This document shows, piece by piece, positions 15,334-22,059 of a stretch of 23,059 bases of DNA. Location of the stretch: IMG/VR virus record IMGVR_UViG_3300030382_000436, positions 1 through 23,059 of that record. One strand, 5' to 3'. The notes beneath the pieces are model-generated. The model searched no databases and was not told the DNA's origin. It saw nothing but the letters and a program-made list of their open reading frames with translations. Position 1 is the stretch's first letter. The number at the start of each line of letters is the position of its first letter. This stretch comes from a virus. The translations under genes and the position numbers were made by a program.

Positions 15334-16302
15334 TTATAATTCGTTTTTTATTCTTTGTTCTGCTATTTTAAAATAGTCTTTGTCTAATTCAATTCCTATA
15401 AAATCTCTATTGGTATTACAACAAGCAACACCTGTTGAACCGCTGCCCATTGTTAAATCAACCACCAAATCATTTTCATTGCTAAATGTTTTAATTAAAT
15501 CTTCTAATAATAATACAGGTTTTTGAGTTGGGTGGTGTCCGTCATAATCCTTTTTGTATTTTAAAATATTGCTTTTGTATTTGTTACCCTCCCATAGGTT
15601 AAAGGTGCTTGGATATTTTTCATTTAATTCTTGCTTTAATTTTCCCCTGTGGTTTAAGTAAGTTTTTTTTAATTCAGCGTAACTCTTTAAAAACTCAATA
15701 CCATTATCAGCTAAAAAAGTAAATAGTTTTTCATCCATTAAGTCAAATCTTGTATTATTATTTCCAAACTTAATTGCTAAATGTGCTTTTACACTTCTAT
15801 CGTCTTTATATCTACCCTCTTTTTTAATTAATTCAAATATTTTATTTTCTCCATACTTGTTTAGTATGTTGTAAAAATACTCTCTTAATTCGCTTTTATC
15901 GTCCCTATCCCATTTATCATTCCTTTTACTAAACACCAAGATATCTTCATAATAATTTAAAGGTGCTTTTTTCGCAGTTAAAGCATTTGCAAAATGGTCT
16001 TTTTCCCAAATCATAGAGTAATTAAAAGGTAAGTTTTTATGTGCTTTATTTATTAATTCAGTTGTAAATGGTTGCTGACCTGTTAATATCATTTTCCCAT
16101 TTCTTCTTAATATTCTATTAGCTACTTTCATTATACTATCCGTATTAATTACACTATCCCATTCACATTTACCACTCATTCCATGATTTACGTTTTTAAT
16201 ATCTTTTACAGTTCCATAAGGCAAGTCAGTCAATATCAAATCAACAATTCCACTTTCTATTTTGTCGCTTTCAATTAAGCAATCTCCGTTATATAATTTC
16301 AT
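15334..16302 (-). CDS. DNA methyltransferase, second of a tandem pair, DLPY variant
   Basis: This 322-residue protein transfers methyl groups from S-adenosylmethionine to DNA bases (N6-adenine or N4-cytosine). Motif IV lies near the N-terminus as TDLPYG (25-30), with Leu where DPPY is usual. HPTQKP is at 257-262, followed by the SAM-binding motif I LTMGSGSTG (283-291) and GIELD. Motif IV before motif I indicates the beta class. Residues about 130-245 are an insertion-like, presumably target-recognition region absent from the neighbour. The last 20-25 residues are almost identical to the upstream methyltransferase. Its ATG overlaps that gene's stop by 4 bases (ATGA). The DLPY variant may still be active. 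This is not testable by eye. Confidence 0.85.
   Translation of the reverse strand: MKLYNGDCLIESDKIESGIVDLILTDLPYGTVKDIKNVNHGMSGKCEWDSVINTDSIMKVANRILRRNGKMILTGQQPFTTELINKAHKNLPFNYSMIWEKDHFANALTAKKAPLNYYEDILVFSKRNDKWDRDDKSELREYFYNILNKYGENKIFELIKKEGRYKDDRSVKAHLAIKFGNNNTRFDLMDEKLFTFLADNGIEFLKSYAELKKTYLNHRGKLKQELNEKYPSTFNLWEGNKYKSNILKYKKDYDGHHPTQKPVLLLEDLIKTFSNENDLVVDLTMGSGSTGVACCNTNRDFIGIELDKDYFKIAEQRIKNEL
15336..15387 (-). repeat. 52-bp perfect direct repeat, copy A (3' end of second methyltransferase)
   Basis: This segment is identical over 52 bases to 16301-16352, and similarity continues with scattered mismatches further 5' in the genes. It encodes the last residues, ending IAEQRIKNEL. The copies lie 965 bp apart. 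Exact identity next to diverged sequence suggests recent duplication or gene conversion. Confidence 0.9.
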
Positions 16303-17033
16303 AATTCGTTTTTTATTCTTTGTTCTGCTATTTTAAAATAGTCTTTGTCTAACTCAATTCCAATAAAATTTCTATTCAAATTACAACACGCAACGCCTGT
16401 TGTTCCTGAACCCATTGTAAAATCTAAAACAGTTTCTAATTCATCTGTGTATGTTTTAATAAGATACTCCATTAATGCAACAGGTTTTTGTGTAGGGTGT
16501 AGTGTTTTTTGTCTTGCCATTCCGTTTATCCTTAAAACATTTATAGGGTTTGTTTTATCTACTGGGATTGTTCTTCCTTGATGACGGGTCTTTTGTTTTG
16601 TTTTTAAATATTCTCCGTTTACTTTCATTTTTATATCATTACGTCTTATGTCACTCTTTTTTTTATCGGTTAATTGTCTATTATATTTGCATTGAGTTTT
16701 ATAAAATACGATAACATTCTCATAAGCTCTCATGGGTTGTCTTTTTGCTAAAACATTACCTGTGCACATTTTTTTATCCCAAATCCAATCATATTTAAAA
16801 TTCTTTATATTTGATATTCTCAAATGACTTGAAAAAGGTTCTGAACCAAACAACACAATAGCACCATTTTCTTTGATAATTCTATTAAGTTGTTTCCACA
16901 TAGGTTCAAAAGGAATCACAGAATCCCATTTACAAGCGGTTGTTCCATAAGGTGGGTCAGTAATTATTGCATCAATACTTTTGTCTGGTATCAATTTCAT
17001 CACCTCTAAACAATCTCCGTTGTATAGTTTCAC
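16299..17033 (-). CDS. DNA methyltransferase, first of a tandem pair
   Basis: This 244-residue protein is a beta-class N6-adenine/N4-cytosine DNA methyltransferase. Motif IV is TDPPYG (25-30), followed by a WIWDKK stretch, HPTQKP (179-184), motif I FTMGSGTTG (205-213) and GIELD. The start is GTG at 17033, overlapping the terminase stop by 4 bases (GTGA). An ATG is absent nearby, and the paralogue downstream begins with the same MKLYNGDCL, supporting this start. Residues about 112-176 are basic and likely contact DNA. Probable role: protecting phage DNA from host restriction. A matching restriction enzyme is not visible next to it. Confidence 0.9.
   Translation of the reverse strand: MKLYNGDCLEVMKLIPDKSIDAIITDPPYGTTACKWDSVIPFEPMWKQLNRIIKENGAIVLFGSEPFSSHLRISNIKNFKYDWIWDKKMCTGNVLAKRQPMRAYENVIVFYKTQCKYNRQLTDKKKSDIRRNDIKMKVNGEYLKTKQKTRHQGRTIPVDKTNPINVLRINGMARQKTLHPTQKPVALMEYLIKTYTDELETVLDFTMGSGTTGVACCNLNRNFIGIELDKDYFKIAEQRIKNEL
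16301..16352 (-). repeat. 52-bp perfect direct repeat, copy B (3' end of first methyltransferase)
   Basis: Identical to 15336-15387 over 52 bases. It lies at the end of the first methyltransferase gene and includes the shared C-terminal coding sequence. Recombination between the two copies would delete the second methyltransferase gene cleanly. Confidence 0.9.
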
Positions 17034-18205
17034 GATATATAATATTTCCCAGAATAAGACACCATCAGCTTATTTAAAGCAACATATCTAACCGCATCTA
17101 CTGCATGGTTAAAAGCATCTATTGGTTTGTTTGTTATTTCGTTATTCTTGTTTTTGATCCACTTATAGTTTCTAAATTCTTTTATTGCGTTAACGCTTCG
17201 CTTAGTTATATTGAGCTTATGTCTTTTTAGAACGTCTATTCCAATACGAATACTGTCAGCACCTTTTTTTGCAGGTTTGATATTAATACCACCCATTCTA
17301 AAAATTTCTTCTATTGATTTTGGTTCGGCACTATCTGCGTAAATCTCTATGCTTCTATCAATTCCTAAGTCTTTAATTTTGTGTGCAATATCTTGATTCG
17401 TCAAACCACGTTCATAAATCAGTTCATCAATATACAAATCTAAATCATGCTTATATATTTTAACTAATGATGTTGGATCAGCAGAGAAGCCAAAATCTAA
17501 TCCTAATGCTATTTCAGATGCGTTTTCTGGAATACTATCAATGATGCTAAATACAGGAAAAATGGTTTCAGAAGCCACCCCACGTTGCCCTTCACCAAAG
17601 ACCCTGTATAAATTTAAATCTACTTCTTTTAATCTTTCTATTTCTTTTATTGTTGATTCTTCTAAAAATGGATTGTCCTTATATGTTGAAATATGGAAGT
17701 CCACATCATCTCTATCAGCATCAATGATTTGTGAATATAACCAATGATATTGTTCTGAGGGGTTGAAGTCTATTATTATCTTGTATGTTGTTCTTAATGC
17801 TAATTGTGTATATTCTTCAAAACCAAACTCATTACATTCATTAAGGAATAGAATATCTCTTTTACGCCCTCTAACACGTTGTGGTTGATCTACTGATATG
17901 AACTCTATATTATTACCATATAGATGATATAATGAACTAGACTTGTTGTGCAGTCTTTCGTCATATAGATTTTCTTTCTTTAGTATTTCAAAGAAGTCAC
18001 GCATTGCTGTTCCTCTTAATGCAGGAAATGTTTTTCTAGCTATTGTAATATACAATCCCTTGCCTTTGTTCTTATAAGCAAATTCAATCAATCCTAACAA
18101 AATAGAATATGTTTTACCAGATCGTGTTCCGCCCTGTAATACGCATATCCTTTTAGTAGATTGTTTTAAATCATAATATGGTTTCGCTTGTTTCTTCATC
18201 TTCAT
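17030..18205 (-). CDS. terL: Terminase large subunit
   Basis: This is the packaging motor ATPase and nuclease, about 391 residues from the chosen start. The Walker A GGTRSGKT is near residue 25, Walker B ILFLNE near 118, and ADSAEP at about 290 belongs to the nuclease half. The acidic residues of DFGFSADP (about 237) and DAFNHAVDAVRY (about 363) are also probable catalytic sites. This is the PBSX/Terminase_3 type. The open frame reaches back to GTG at 18229, which would overlap the upstream gene by 59 bases. ATG at 18205 or 18199 leaves a shorter overlap and an N-terminus (MKMKKQAKPYYDLKQS) typical of the family, so I use 18205. It overlaps the following methyltransferase by 4 bases. Confidence 0.9.
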   Translation of the reverse strand: MKMKKQAKPYYDLKQSTKRICVLQGGTRSGKTYSILLGLIEFAYKNKGKGLYITIARKTFPALRGTAMRDFFEILKKENLYDERLHNKSSSLYHLYGNNIEFISVDQPQRVRGRKRDILFLNECNEFGFEEYTQLALRTTYKIIIDFNPSEQYHWLYSQIIDADRDDVDFHISTYKDNPFLEESTIKEIERLKEVDLNLYRVFGEGQRGVASETIFPVFSIIDSIPENASEIALGLDFGFSADPTSLVKIYKHDLDLYIDELIYERGLTNQDIAHKIKDLGIDRSIEIYADSAEPKSIEEIFRMGGINIKPAKKGADSIRIGIDVLKRHKLNITKRSVNAIKEFRNYKWIKNKNNEITNKPIDAFNHAVDAVRYVALNKLMVSYSGKYYIS

Positions 18206-18509
18206 TGATCCATGATGGCGGGGTAGCACTTACATTAACATTCTGATCTGGCAAACCCTCAATTCTGTCTAATATTTCTTTGATTGCTTTTAACTTTTCA
18301 TTGTTGTTACTATCCTTATGGAATGCTATTTGTATTAACATCTTAGCTATTGGCGATCCGAAATCACCTTCACCACCCATATTAGTATCTTGTGTTGATA
18401 GTAATTCTTTTAATACTGTTGCCACATTTCTACGTCCTTTTGGTCGACCATTCTTTTTTGGTTGGTTAGTAGAACTGAATCTTGTTGCTTCATTTGGAAA
18501 TTTATTCAT
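18171..18509 (-). CDS. Putative terminase small subunit
   Basis: This 112-residue protein directly precedes the large terminase, the usual place for the DNA-recognising small subunit. It carries NQPKKNGRPKGRRNVATVLKE (about 15-35), a Gly/Pro/Arg-Lys motif seen in DUF5681-like phage proteins. A helical part (PIAKMLIQIAFHKD, then EKLKAIKEILDRIEGLP) follows, then a short acidic C-terminus. It lacks an obvious helix-turn-helix, so the assignment rests on position and the basic motif. It overlaps the terminase frame by several tens of bases. The ATG at 18509 follows an A/T-rich stretch. Confidence 0.6.
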   Translation of the reverse strand: MNKFPNEATRFSSTNQPKKNGRPKGRRNVATVLKELLSTQDTNMGGEGDFGSPIAKMLIQIAFHKDSNNNEKLKAIKEILDRIEGLPDQNVNVSATPPSWINEDEETSETIL

Positions 18510-18555
18510 TGTGTCCGTTTTTATTCCGTTTTATTTAAAATGATAATATATAGAC

Positions 18556-18693
18556 TTAACTATTGTTTTTATTATGTCTATGCTTACCATTATGTATGTC
18601 CTTACCTGTAGATAAATTCTTTTCATATAAAGTTTTTATTTTCTTTCTAAATTCTTTTACTTTCTTTTTGCTGTCTATTTTTATTAACCACAT
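18556..18693 (-). CDS. Small basic protein (45 aa) between methyltransferase and terminase genes
   Basis: An ATG at 18693 overlaps the ParB-methyltransferase stop by 10 bases and opens a 45-codon frame ending at TAA 18556-18558. The product (MWLIKIDSKKKVKEFRKKIK, then TLYEKNLSTGKDIHNGKHRH) is very rich in Lys and His. It has no recognisable domain and could bind nucleic acid. The overlap with its neighbour and the lack of another gene in this gap favour it being real. The 46 bases after its stop, before the small terminase, contain no hairpin I can see. Confidence 0.5.
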   Translation of the reverse strand: MWLIKIDSKKKVKEFRKKIKTLYEKNLSTGKDIHNGKHRHNKNNS

Positions 18694-19838
18694 TTCTTTG
18701 CCTTTTGTCCTGTAAACTGTTCCCACCTTTCTATTATTACATCACAGTATTTAGTATCTAATTCCATACCATAACATATTCTATTTGTTTTTTCACAAGC
18801 AATTAATGTTGAACCACTACCAAGAAATAAGTCTAATACTATTTCTGCTTGATGATTTTTAATTGCTCTAACACATAATTCTACTGGTTTTTGCGTTGGG
18901 TGTAATTTATTAACACCTTCCTTATCAATCTCCCAAACTCTGTTTTCTGTTGTGCTTCCTATAAAATTTGTTTTTGTTCCTTTTGGTTTCCATATTAAAC
19001 AAGGTTCGTGATTTGGTTTGTATGAAGCACCTAATGCACCATAACCACCTCTTTTTTTCCATATAATCAGAGCCACTATTTCACCATTTACATCTTCAAT
19101 ACCTCTGTATAGTCCAAATGGAAGCGTGTCAGCATAAAACATAAAAATAACGCCTTTAGAAAATATATTCACAATATTGACTACTTCATAATACAAATCT
19201 AAATTATCATTTTTAATTCCTTGTCTATTGTTTTGTTCTAATCCGTTTTTCCCATCTTTTAAACCACCTGTATAGTTTACTCCATAAGGGGGGTCTGTAA
19301 ATACCATATCTGCTTTCTGTCCATTCATTAACTTTTCAACATCACTTTCTTTTGTGCTATCTCCACACATTATTCTGTGCTTTCCTAATTGCCAAACATC
19401 ACCTAATTTAACTCTGCTTTCTTTTACTTCTGGAATATGGTCATCTTCTGTATTGCCTTCAACTATTTTATCTATATTAAAACCAAAATCAATATCTTTA
19501 AACCCCCAATCTTTTAATTCTTCTACATCAAATTCATTTGCAAGAATATCCATATCAAATTCACCACCACTTTTATTAAGTCTTATATTTAATTCTCTTT
19601 CTTCTTCTTTTGTTAAGTCTAATACAACACAATCAATTTCTGTATGTTTTAAGTCTTTACATACTTTCAATCTTTGATGACCGCCAATAACTGTAAAATC
19701 CTTATTTATAATAATAGGATCAACTAAATCAAACTTTTTAATAGATTCTTTTAAATCCTTATATTGCTTTGTGCTAATCTGTCTTGGATTATAACTTGCA
19801 GGTTGTAATTTGTTTATATCAATTTTTTCTATTTTCAT
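18684..19838 (-). CDS. ParB-like domain fused to DNA methyltransferase
   Basis: This 384-residue protein has two parts. Residues about 1-125 are a ParB/Srx-like domain: NPRQ (17-20), then IGGHQRLKVC (51-60), the family's G-x-H-R-type signature. Residues about 140-384 are a beta-class DNA methyltransferase with TDPPYG (181-186), HPTQKP (313-318), motif I LDLFLGSGST (335-344) and GMELD (357-361). Such fusions occur in phages and are usually called DNA modification methylases. The N-terminal domain may guide substrate choice or act on its own. The gene overlaps the HNH gene by 20 bases and has an ATG start. I do not know the target sequence. Confidence 0.9.
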   Translation of the reverse strand: MKIEKIDINKLQPASYNPRQISTKQYKDLKESIKKFDLVDPIIINKDFTVIGGHQRLKVCKDLKHTEIDCVVLDLTKEEERELNIRLNKSGGEFDMDILANEFDVEELKDWGFKDIDFGFNIDKIVEGNTEDDHIPEVKESRVKLGDVWQLGKHRIMCGDSTKESDVEKLMNGQKADMVFTDPPYGVNYTGGLKDGKNGLEQNNRQGIKNDNLDLYYEVVNIVNIFSKGVIFMFYADTLPFGLYRGIEDVNGEIVALIIWKKRGGYGALGASYKPNHEPCLIWKPKGTKTNFIGSTTENRVWEIDKEGVNKLHPTQKPVELCVRAIKNHQAEIVLDLFLGSGSTLIACEKTNRICYGMELDTKYCDVIIERWEQFTGQKAKKCG

Positions 19839-20121
19839 ATTCTTTTAGTCTTTTTTCTAATTCTATTAAACTATATACTTGAACACAGGTGTTTTCTAAA
19901 TGCTTTATTCTACAAAACATATTAAACATCGAATCGCTTTCAGCTTTAATATGACAAGATCTACAAACACCAATCAGGTTTTCGATAAAATCATTCTTAG
20001 TTTTATTACGTCTTTCTAAGTGATGAATGTCAACAGCCACGTCATTACACATTTCGCATAGTATGGTCGAACTTTCGTCATAACCAAAAAAATTAAAATA
20101 TATCTTAGTGTGATTCTGCAA
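19819..20121 (-). CDS. HNH nuclease domain protein
   Basis: This 100-residue protein has a zinc-type HNH layout: CEMC (22-25), DIHHLERR (31-38), a conserved ENLIGVC (47-53) and CRSCH (53-57). H33/H34 and the N of ENL are the likely catalytic part. HNH proteins near terminases sometimes take part in packaging, while others are homing or repair nucleases. Here it is about 1.6 kb upstream of the terminase. No ATG lies in frame upstream of the domain. The chosen start is TTG at 20121, since an in-frame stop lies 24 bases before it. It overlaps the zinc-ribbon gene by 17 bases. Confidence 0.75.
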   Translation of the reverse strand: MQNHTKIYFNFFGYDESSTILCEMCNDVAVDIHHLERRNKTKNDFIENLIGVCRSCHIKAESDSMFNMFCRIKHLENTCVQVYSLIELEKRLKEYENRKN

Positions 20122-20260
20122 TTTCTTTTTTCTTTTTAAGTTTTAAATCATCTTTCAATGATGCTACTATAAACTTACCACCACAAAAATTACAACCCTT
20201 GTGTGGATCAATTAAGCTCACTCTAACGCATCTAATACAAAATCTAAACATCTGATCCAT
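20105..20260 (-). CDS. Small zinc-ribbon-like protein (51 aa)
   Basis: An ATG at 20260 opens a 51-codon frame ending at TAA 20105-20107. The product has FCIRC (7-11) and GCNFCGG (22-28), a CxxC-x11-CxxC arrangement suitable for one zinc ion, followed by a basic tail with LKDDLKLKKKK. It overlaps the Cys-rich 125-residue gene by 17 bases at its start and the HNH gene by 17 bases at its end, bridging a gap that would otherwise be empty. An in-frame ATG at 20251 is an alternative start. The function is unknown; a zinc-binding DNA- or protein-contact role is a guess. Confidence 0.65.
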   Translation of the reverse strand: MDQMFRFCIRCVRVSLIDPHKGCNFCGGKFIVASLKDDLKLKKKKEIAESH

Positions 20261-20621
20261 TGTCCTCTATTTTACAACTATTAACATATACCTTAGCTAA
20301 TTGTGCTACTGTTTGCTGAACACAGCTTCCACAACTACTTGTTTTTTTATTAGAATTAAATACTTTGTTATATAGCTTAACCAATGTTGCTTGATCCTGT
20401 CCGCTTATTGTTCCTTTTATTCTAGGAATGACTGATTCGTAAATAGATATTTCATCTTCTGTAAATTGTCTAACCTTTGCATACGGAAAGATTTTGTTCA
20501 ATTTAGCGGCTCGTTCACTACACCCGCAATCATCACCAAGAACTTTTTTTGCAACCTTATCTATTCCTGTTGCTTTAGTTATTTTAGCGATAGTATCTCC
20601 TAATCCTTTACTTTTTGTCAT
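20244..20621 (-). CDS. Unknown Cys-containing phage protein (125 aa)
   Basis: This 125-residue protein begins MTKSKGLGDTIAKITKATGI. It carries DDCGCSERAAKLNKIFPY (30-47), then a helical middle part and SSCGSCVQQ (95-103). Cys are at 32, 34, 97, 100 and 116. The opening GLGDT-x-x-KITKATGI and C-G-C-x-x-R-x-x-x-LN-x-x-FPY resemble a hypothetical protein repeatedly seen in flavobacterial phages, but I cannot name a function. The two Cys groups could jointly bind a metal. It overlaps the preceding gene by 14 bases and the zinc-ribbon gene by 17. It has no signal peptide or membrane segment. Confidence 0.65.
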   Translation of the reverse strand: MTKSKGLGDTIAKITKATGIDKVAKKVLGDDCGCSERAAKLNKIFPYAKVRQFTEDEISIYESVIPRIKGTISGQDQATLVKLYNKVFNSNKKTSSCGSCVQQTVAQLAKVYVNSCKIEDNGSDV

Positions 20622-20847
20622 TATTTAATCCTTTTAAAATCTTGTCCCTTAATTTAACGTCATCAATTATATCAAACGTTCTGTCTAAAATGGTGTTTAT
20701 AGCTTGTGTTATTATATTCATATATTGTGATTGTTCGGCGACAAAATACTCTTTTTGCTTTTCATCTCTAAACGACAAAACACGCCCTGCTTGAAATTCT
20801 GTGCTTTTACAATTTTTTAATGCTCGTATTATTCTAGTTTTTTTCAT
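20608..20847 (-). CDS. Unknown small protein (79 aa)
   Basis: This 79-residue protein begins MKKTRIIRALKNCKSTEFQAG. Its C-terminal half is helical (YMNIITQAINTILDRTFDIIDD). It has one Cys (13) and is basic at the N-terminus. I do not recognise the family. Its ATG shares ATGA with the stop of the small membrane peptide gene, and its end overlaps the 125-residue gene by 14 bases, so it sits in a run of coupled genes. A regulatory or accessory role in early infection is a guess from position only. Confidence 0.6.
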   Translation of the reverse strand: MKKTRIIRALKNCKSTEFQAGRVLSFRDEKQKEYFVAEQSQYMNIITQAINTILDRTFDIIDDVKLRDKILKGLNNDKK

Positions 20848-20939
20848 AAGATCGCAATTAATAATAATGTTAATACTGATATGGTTATTATTCCAACTAT
20901 TGCATTGGCTACTATTTCTTCTTCTCTATCGTTAAACAT
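20844..20939 (-). CDS. Small single-span membrane peptide (31 aa)
   Basis: An ATG at 20939 opens a 31-codon frame ending at TGA 20844-20846. The product is MFNDREEEIVANAIVGIITI followed by SVLTLLLIAIL. A charged N-terminus precedes about 20 uninterrupted hydrophobic residues, a clear transmembrane segment. The gene overlaps the sigma-like gene by 8 bases at its start and shares ATGA with the next gene, as its neighbours do. It may be a membrane-acting host modulator. A holin is possible but there are no flanking lysis genes. Confidence 0.6.
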   Translation of the reverse strand: MFNDREEEIVANAIVGIITISVLTLLLIAIL

Positions 20940-21447
20940 TTTCCTTTTCTTTAATTAGATATTTCTTCACATTATTGATCGCCTTAAATAGCGTGTTTCT
21001 GTTGATCTTGGTTGCTTTAGCCATACTATTCAAACTGTGTTCTTCTAAATAATAAACTTTGAACACTTGAGAATCAAACCAATAACAATCTTTTAATTTG
21101 TCCTCAACCCATTCTAAGCGTTCTTCTACTTCCTTTTTATCTTTTATTGTGTATTCTGTATTATCAGCGGTGATGCTTTCGATTGTGGTGGTGGTATGGT
21201 ATTCGTAATATTTGTTGTATTTGTAGTAGTATCTGCTTGTCTTTGAATGGTATTGATTAAGCATTACTCTTGCTATATAGAATGTTAATTGATTCTTTTT
21301 TATTATTTCGTTGATTCTGTCTTGATCGCATTTGTAAAGTTCTTCAATTACAAAACTTAATAAATCGTCTTTTCCTTTTCTACCTGCTATATTGAACGCC
21401 ATGTCTTTCAACTTGTCGTAATTCTCAATAAGGTATTTATTCAACAT
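20932..21447 (-). CDS. Sigma-70-like transcription regulator
   Basis: This 171-residue protein has a helical N-terminal part (about 5-75) resembling sigma region 2 (a DDLLSFVIEELYK segment then FYIARVMLNQYHSK). After a Tyr-rich linker (YYYKYNKYYEYH, 73-84), the C-terminal helix-turn-helix is of the sigma region 4 kind (VYYLEEHSLNSMAKATKI, then NRNTLFKAINNVKKYLIKE). Such small sigma-like proteins occur in Bacteroidota phages and could direct the host polymerase to later genes. It has an ATG start, overlaps the previous gene by 7 bases and the next by 8. It could instead be a simple helix-turn-helix regulator. Confidence 0.7.
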   Translation of the reverse strand: MLNKYLIENYDKLKDMAFNIAGRKGKDDLLSFVIEELYKCDQDRINEIIKKNQLTFYIARVMLNQYHSKTSRYYYKYNKYYEYHTTTTIESITADNTEYTIKDKKEVEERLEWVEDKLKDCYWFDSQVFKVYYLEEHSLNSMAKATKINRNTLFKAINNVKKYLIKEKENV

Positions 21448-21722
21448 ATCTTTATTATAGACGGTATATTAACCTGCTTCATTAAATTATATTCTACATT
21501 AGATATTCTACTTCTTTCAACTTCAATTATATTATCAAATCTATTATGTAGTTTTTTATAAATATAAGTTACTACATTATTATTTTTTTTTAAATCTCGT
21601 AAAATAAAACTAAGTTCAGCACCACTATCAAATAAAATTATCCACAAGTGATTGTTAGTATCAATGTAATTATCATATAATCTGTCCTTGCGTGAATTAA
21701 AGAATGTTCTTTTAGCTTTCAA
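21441..21722 (-). CDS. Unknown protein (93 aa), TTG start
   Basis: I do not recognise this 93-residue protein. It begins KAKRTFFNSRKDRLYDNYID after the start and contains WIILFDSGAELSFILRDLKK (27-46), which suggests a small alpha/beta domain. It is basic, with many Asn and Ile. The only usable start is TTG at 21722, overlapping the VRR-NUC stop by 11 bases. An in-frame stop lies 12 bases upstream, and a GAGGG stretch about 6 bases before the TTG resembles a Shine-Dalgarno site, which supports it. The next Met is far inside. It may work with the nuclease beside it, but nothing in the sequence shows this. Confidence 0.55.
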   Translation of the reverse strand: MKAKRTFFNSRKDRLYDNYIDTNNHLWIILFDSGAELSFILRDLKKNNNVVTYIYKKLHNRFDNIIEVERSRISNVEYNLMKQVNIPSIIKIC

Positions 21723-22059
21723 TTTTTCCCTCTAAATAACGATTAATAACTTCTAATGCTTCATCTATTCCTGTGCATATCTCAGCAACATATCCACGTT
21801 TGTTTAGTTCATTACGCCAATATAATTGATCTTTTGTTGCTCTATTATACCCAACCTTTAATTCAATAGCTAATCCATGAAATTCGCCACGTGGTTCGTA
21901 TATAAATAAATCTGGAAATCCTTTTTTATATCCACTCTTTTTTGCTTTAATTCTCTGTGACATGTGAACTTGATACTGACCACCCATTGATCCACAGTAT
22001 AAAATATTCTGCAAGTCTAAGTATTTGCAAACCGCTTTTTGTAATTGATATTCTTTCAA
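21712..22059 (-). CDS. VRR-NUC domain nuclease
   Basis: This 115-residue protein is a stand-alone VRR-NUC domain, a PD-(D/E)xK-type nuclease fold found in phages and in FAN1-like repair enzymes. The core reads KGFPDLFIYEP (46-56) and HGLAIELKVG (61-70), giving D50, E66 and K68 as the probable catalytic set. A DQLYWRNEL helix (77-85) and GIDEALEVINRYL (97-109) follow, as usual for the family. The start is TTG at 22059, overlapping the methyltransferase stop by 3-4 bases (TTGA). It may cut branched DNA in recombination or replication. Pairing with a methyltransferase is suggestive, but these domains are not typical restriction enzymes. Confidence 0.85.
   Translation of the reverse strand: MKEYQLQKAVCKYLDLQNILYCGSMGGQYQVHMSQRIKAKKSGYKKGFPDLFIYEPRGEFHGLAIELKVGYNRATKDQLYWRNELNKRGYVAEICTGIDEALEVINRYLEGKIES

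Noticed and set aside
15334-16302. The second methyltransferase as a pseudogene because of DLPY
   Set aside because: The frame is intact, all other motifs are present, and variants of this position occur in active members as far as I recall.
18206-18229. GTG start at 18229 for the large terminase
   Set aside because: It would add MLPRHHGS, overlapping the upstream gene by 59 bases; ATG at 18205 or 18199 gives a typical terminase N-terminus.
19354-19677. Plus-strand open frame of 107 codons opposite the ParB-methyltransferase
   Set aside because: Ser/Leu/Pro-rich shadow of the real gene, with no domain.
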